Shown here in pieces: positions 33,615 through 36,633 of a DNA stretch of 36,633 nt. Position 1 is the first letter of the stretch. Each line of letters starts with the position of its first letter. A model generated the notes under the pieces. The model did not search any database. It saw nothing but the letters and a program-made list of their open reading frames with translations, and was not told where the DNA came from. This DNA comes from UBA1014 sp964344035. Lineage in GTDB: Bacteria > SAR324 > NAC60-12. The translations under genes and the position numbers were made by a program. The stretch covers positions 1 to 36,633 of the forward strand of contig CAYFLK010000038.1 of NCBI GenBank assembly GCA_964344035.1, given 5' to 3'.

Positions 33615-34929
33615 GGCGTCCTCCTTGCTTGATTTCGACCCACGCCCGATTCCGGGCCCTCCCCGGAATTCAACCGTGAATCATCTAATTAAATATATTT
33701 TCTTTACAAATCAGCCGGTACCCTTTCAGACAAATCGAGAGGGTCCGATCCGATCTCCTATGGTTCTCTCATGTGGAATCCAAGAGGATCCCGGTTTCAA
33801 TACATATGTTCTTCACAAAGTTTAGTGTTTGCTGGTTCCTCCTGGCTGCATGTGGTTCCTTACAGGACCGCACCGAAAGGCCGAGCCTGTTTCTCGTATT
33901 TAACTGATTCGATATTCCTAATTACAAACGAAAAACCGATTATTAATTCATCCGGCGGTTCCTTCCTAAAACCGGGTAATCATTCGGTTGTGACCTAAGT
34001 TCGTTCATGTGCAAAATTTCTCAATAATATTCTTTTTAAGACACACTTCGTCTTGGGCACATGTCCAGAATCAAAAATCAAAGTCCTTGCCCTTCAGAAA
34101 CAGTCAGGCAAACCTGTCAGTACGGCTATTCATAATTAAACCCTCCTCTGCTCTGTAAGGGCTCGTTCCCCTGTTCGTCGGGGACAAACCTGATTCGCCG
34201 TGCGGACCAATCAAAGCCGCCGGAAAACCTGAATGAACCGCTCTTCCGCCAGCACGGGAACACAATCATCAATCCAGCCCCAAACCGGGGCAACTAAAAA
34301 ATCATGGCGATCAAATCCGGAGGCATACCTCCGCTGCCTGCGCCGAGTCTGGTCATTATTGTAGTGCGCAGTTCCACGACCCCGTTTGAGAACACGGACG
34401 AGGCGATACGTTTCAAATTCAGTCAATTTGCCAATGCATCCTAAGGTCACTTAAGGGCAAAGTCCTCTGCCCGCCCGGGACGCTCGCCACACCGGCCTTT
34501 CCGTAAAAACGGACACCTGCTTTGACACATTGAATGCAAAGCGTAAAGCTGCCCTCTTCCGGCGGACACGAGTCACACACATGTGTTTTCGGCCTCAAAC
34601 CGGGATGAAAAATGGCATTTTCCTCAAACCGTGGTTAAACGATTGTAAGCAGTCTGTTTTCAGGACGAGCTTCATCAACCAGTCCTGTATTGCCGTGCAA
34701 AACAGCGAGCTGGTGACTTGGCGATGCCGGAGTTTCCCCGGCCGAAACAATCACACAGTGCGGGTAAATTCCAACATCTCCCATGAGAAGATGAATCTTA
34801 CACACCGTTTTAGTCTAATTGTTCATCCGGTATTAGGATCACGCGCGCCAGGTATCGGTTCCGCCCACAACAGCAGTTGTTTGAACAGCCTGCAGTGGTA
34901 CAAACGGAACGCTGCGCACATGCAAACCC

Positions 34930-34948
34930 GGGGAACCTCCGGTTCCCC
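34930..34948. repeat. GC-rich hairpin
   Basis: Perfect 8-bp stem GGGGAACC - TCC - GGTTCCCC in a gene-free region. No T-run on either side. Possibly a dispersed repeat. Confidence 0.5.
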
Positions 34949-35065
34949 GTGATTACGGGACACATCTTTCGATTTGATCAATTTTCCAAGAACTCACTAT
35001 TTCCTGTAAAAACCCGGAGCTCAGCCGTGTAGCGCCAAAGCTCTCTTTTACAGGGTCCTGGTTTC

Positions 35066-35186
35066 CTTGTCGGCACACAAACGAGAAACTTTAGGAACCA
35101 TATCCAACTATGCCTTGCGGGGGGAAATCCCCCTGAGAAACCTTCTGATTTGCTTATCGGCACACCACATGGAAACTTTAATCCCC
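35066..35186 (+). repeat. imperfect direct repeat, 87-base period
   Basis: Two related segments: CTTGTCGGCACACAA (35066-35080), then GAAACTTTA; and CTTATCGGCACACCA (35153-35167), then GAAACTTTA. A small hairpin GGGGG - AAAT - CCCCC (35120-35133) lies between them. Function unknown. Confidence 0.5.
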
Positions 35187-35304
35187 TAAGTGCGGCAATG
35201 GATAAGAATGGGTTTTATGGGGGAAATAAGCCTAATGGGTTTGATTTTGAGGTGGGAGATTGTGGTTAGCCTGCTGTGGCTGGAGAAAAATGTGAGTGAA
35301 TAGA

Positions 35305-35664
35305 TCAATCTGAAGGAATCGAAGAGGTTCCAACGCCATCAGTAGTGTTGAAGGAGTAGGATCGCACAATCAATGACTGATCGAATTTAACCACCAGGTC
35401 ACGGGCATGTCCTTCTCCGGAAAGCTTGTAAAAATAATAACCGAAGGTCCATGTAGTCATCCCATCCTCCACCCCGGTCCGCCAAGGTTCCCCAAAGCGT
35501 TCACGAATTTCTTCACGCGTTGTTTTCCCGATCAGAATGGACGAAACTTCTTCTGCCGGAAACTCCCGGCCCACGCTTATCGGGGAGCATCCCGCAAAAA
35601 TAATGCCGGTTAAAGACAGCAGAAAAATTGCAACGGTGATCCACCGGTTCAATATATTTTTCAT
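35305..35664 (-). CDS. small SmpA/OmlA (BamE-like) lipoprotein
   Basis: A 119-residue predicted lipoprotein. A basic start and hydrophobic segment lead to the lipobox I-F-A-G-C with Cys26. The mature part has the BamE/SmpA pattern: 'ILIGKTTREEIRERFGEPWRTGVEDG', in parts over residues 43-70, followed by an aromatic strand 'TTWTFGYYFYKL' and 'DLVVKFDQSLIVRSYSF'. In the family, the G-x-T-x-E-x-V/I-x-x-x-F/L-G-x-P motif is diagnostic. BamE helps assemble outer-membrane proteins, but many lipoproteins with this fold have other or unknown roles. Start chosen at ATG 35664, eight bases after AGGA; the GTG one codon upstream is less likely. It lies 15 bases after the methyltransferase gene, same strand, probably one operon. 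Confidence 0.72.
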   Translation of the reverse strand: MKNILNRWITVAIFLLSLTGIIFAGCSPISVGREFPAEEVSSILIGKTTREEIRERFGEPWRTGVEDGMTTWTFGYYFYKLSGEGHARDLVVKFDQSLIVRSYSFNTTDGVGTSSIPSD

Positions 35665-35679
35665 CACATGTTTCCTTTC

Positions 35680-36525
35680 TCAAACGGGTTTACCGCAAAT
35701 GATTTCCACCGGGCTGGTTCGCTTCTCTTCGATGTTCCGAGCGGAATTCCGGGTTTTCAAGGTGGAATTTTCCCCCATCAGAAGGTGGGTCCCCAACACC
35801 GGACGTTTCCCGGCATCGTTCCGGGCGATTGCTTTCAGATAGGCATCCAGGTAGCGGGAACCAGCATCCTTGACACGCACCTTCTCAAAACCGCTGGTCT
35901 CCAGCAGCCCGCGGGTTTCATCAGGTGTGACCAAGTGGCTCCCTGTTCCGTCTTCCGACCATGGCACGGGGAAATGAAGATCGCCCGCAGGCCCCAGACC
36001 ATGTTCAGTGATGGCGAAAAAACCACCCGGTTTGAGGACCCGCAGGACTTCAGAAAATAACCGCTGACGATCGGCAATATTCATTGTCACATGCTGGCAT
36101 AGAACACCCTCAAAAGACAGATCATCATAGGACAGGTTCAAAGCGTCTCCTGACTGGATGTCGATCTGGTTCTCCATCCCGAACAGTGTATTGAATTTTT
36201 GGGCTGCCTCAACGAAGGACGGAGTAATATCCACTCCAGTGACCCTGCAACCAAAACGATTTGCAAAATAACGTGCCGGCCCGCCTATTCCACAACCAAT
36301 ATCAAGAAGATGGTCCCCTCTTTTCACCGTAAGGTGATCCGCCAGTTCGATGGTGGCCTGAAATCCGCGCGCATGGAAATGGTCAGCCGGCATCAAGTCC
36401 TCAATCGTAAGCCCTTCCAGCGATTTTCCCGATGCTGCCAGTACTTCCACAATTTTGGAATACACGTCGCCCTTACCCCAGTGTTTTTCATGAGTTGGCG
36501 TTTCATTTTTCATCGCGATCTTCAT
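35680..36525 (-). CDS. class I SAM-dependent methyltransferase
   Basis: A 281-residue cytoplasmic enzyme with a Rossmann-type S-adenosylmethionine fold. Motif I is LLDIGCGIGGPAR at 73-85, motif II 'VTGVDITPSFVEAA', motif III around 'IDIQSGDALNLSYDDLSFE', and then 'LRVLKPGGFFAITEHG'. The N-terminal 'PADHFHARGFQATIELADHL' and the GCGIGGP loop place it with the small-molecule methyltransferases of the UbiE, tocopherol or sarcosine/dimethylglycine type. The acceptor cannot be named. The C-terminal 40 residues are polar and atypical. Two ATGs (36525 and 36513) are possible and neither has a clear ribosome binding site. First gene of a likely two-gene operon with the BamE-like lipoprotein. Confidence 0.82.
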   Translation of the reverse strand: MKIAMKNETPTHEKHWGKGDVYSKIVEVLAASGKSLEGLTIEDLMPADHFHARGFQATIELADHLTVKRGDHLLDIGCGIGGPARYFANRFGCRVTGVDITPSFVEAAQKFNTLFGMENQIDIQSGDALNLSYDDLSFEGVLCQHVTMNIADRQRLFSEVLRVLKPGGFFAITEHGLGPAGDLHFPVPWSEDGTGSHLVTPDETRGLLETSGFEKVRVKDAGSRYLDAYLKAIARNDAGKRPVLGTHLLMGENSTLKTRNSARNIEEKRTSPVEIICGKPV

Positions 36526-36633
36526 TGTTTGTATTGCAGCATATCCTCATATCCCAAATATCCTTACCCTAAAAACTTCTTCTAAGTAACTTCAACTCCT
36601 TGTTGACACGGTACTAACTGAAATCCCAGCATT
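36526..36633 (-). other. region upstream of the methyltransferase
   Basis: 108 bases without a gene, up to the window edge. It presumably carries the promoter, but no boxes stand out. Near the edge, TTAGTACCGT (- strand, 36609-36618) matches the opposite window end (7-16). Confidence 0.4.

Larger units (their letters stand above)
33615..35304. other. 1.69-kb gene-poor region upstream of Fla7
   Basis: The first 200 bases should hold the Fla7 promoter; an AT-rich stretch (33688-33712) lies 75-100 bases before the start. Frames of 79 codons (- strand, 34211-34450) and 140 codons (+ strand, 34530-34952) have non-ATG starts, no ribosome binding site and no recognisable motif, so are not called genes. 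The rest shows a hairpin at 34930-34948 and an imperfect repeat at 35066-35186. Confidence 0.5.

Noticed and set aside
34211..34450. 79-codon - strand frame
   Set aside because: GTG start without a ribosome binding site and no recognisable motif. It could be a gene fragment but cannot be supported.
34756..34800. A + strand frame reading 'VRVNSNISHEKM', similar to a flagellin start
   Set aside because: It is on the opposite strand to the array and no flagellin-like sequence follows. The match is too short.
34530..34952. 140-codon + strand frame
   Set aside because: Non-ATG start, cysteine-rich random-looking sequence, no ribosome binding site, and its end runs into a hairpin repeat.

Overview
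The window comes from the chromosome of a motile Gram-negative bacterium. Gram-negative is inferred from periplasmic binding protein transport, two lipobox lipoproteins and a BamE/SmpA-like lipoprotein. The gene string L25 - pth - ychF - rpsF - rpsR - rplI - dnaB, and flagellins whose central region carries a 'G-D-V-x-G-x-I-x-G-E ... G-Q-x-L-T-G' motif, resemble deltaproteobacteria and related lineages (Desulfobacterota, Nitrospinota/Nitrospirota, SAR324-like). I cannot fix the taxon from sequence alone.

Layout. (1) 1-5213, + strand: a complete five-gene ABC importer of the branched-chain amino acid/amide (HAAT) type: binding protein, two permeases, two ATPases. A strong stem-loop follows the binding-protein gene. 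(2) 5483-7266: a divergent pair, an EamA-type membrane transporter (-) and a two-domain sulfurtransferase (+). (3) 7350-13045, + strand: housekeeping genes L25, peptidyl-tRNA hydrolase, YchF, S6, S18, L9 and DnaB, with a good sigma70 promoter before L25 and a terminator after ychF. L25, S6 and L9 all end in long acidic tails. (4) 13064-18783, + strand: a degenerate EAL-domain protein, a VCBS/FG-GAP lipoprotein, and a 1071-residue secreted protein with 15 FG-GAP-like calcium-loop repeats in three groups of five. (5) 18838-33614, all - strand: seven flagellin genes separated by long, repeat-rich spacers. (6) 33615-36525: a gene-poor stretch, then a BamE-like lipoprotein and a class I SAM-dependent methyltransferase, both -.

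The main point of interest is the flagellin array. Four genes (numbered here from low to high coordinate as Fla1-Fla4) are close homologues of 485-487 residues, Fla3 and Fla4 being near-identical in the N-terminal domain. Fla5 is more distant, and Fla7 has an enlarged central domain. Fla6 is an intact 476-codon reading frame with a good ribosome binding site, but it has lost the conserved N-terminal D0/D1 signature, is unusually basic, and carries six cysteines where the other six flagellins have none. It looks like a flagellin paralogue that has left the filament role. Fla4 is interrupted by a 10-N assembly gap; the two flanks share a 4-base overlap, and closing it restores a 487-codon frame, so this is an assembly artefact and not a broken gene.

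The spacers between flagellin genes hold several families of dispersed palindromic repeats and candidate terminators, but no convincing additional genes.
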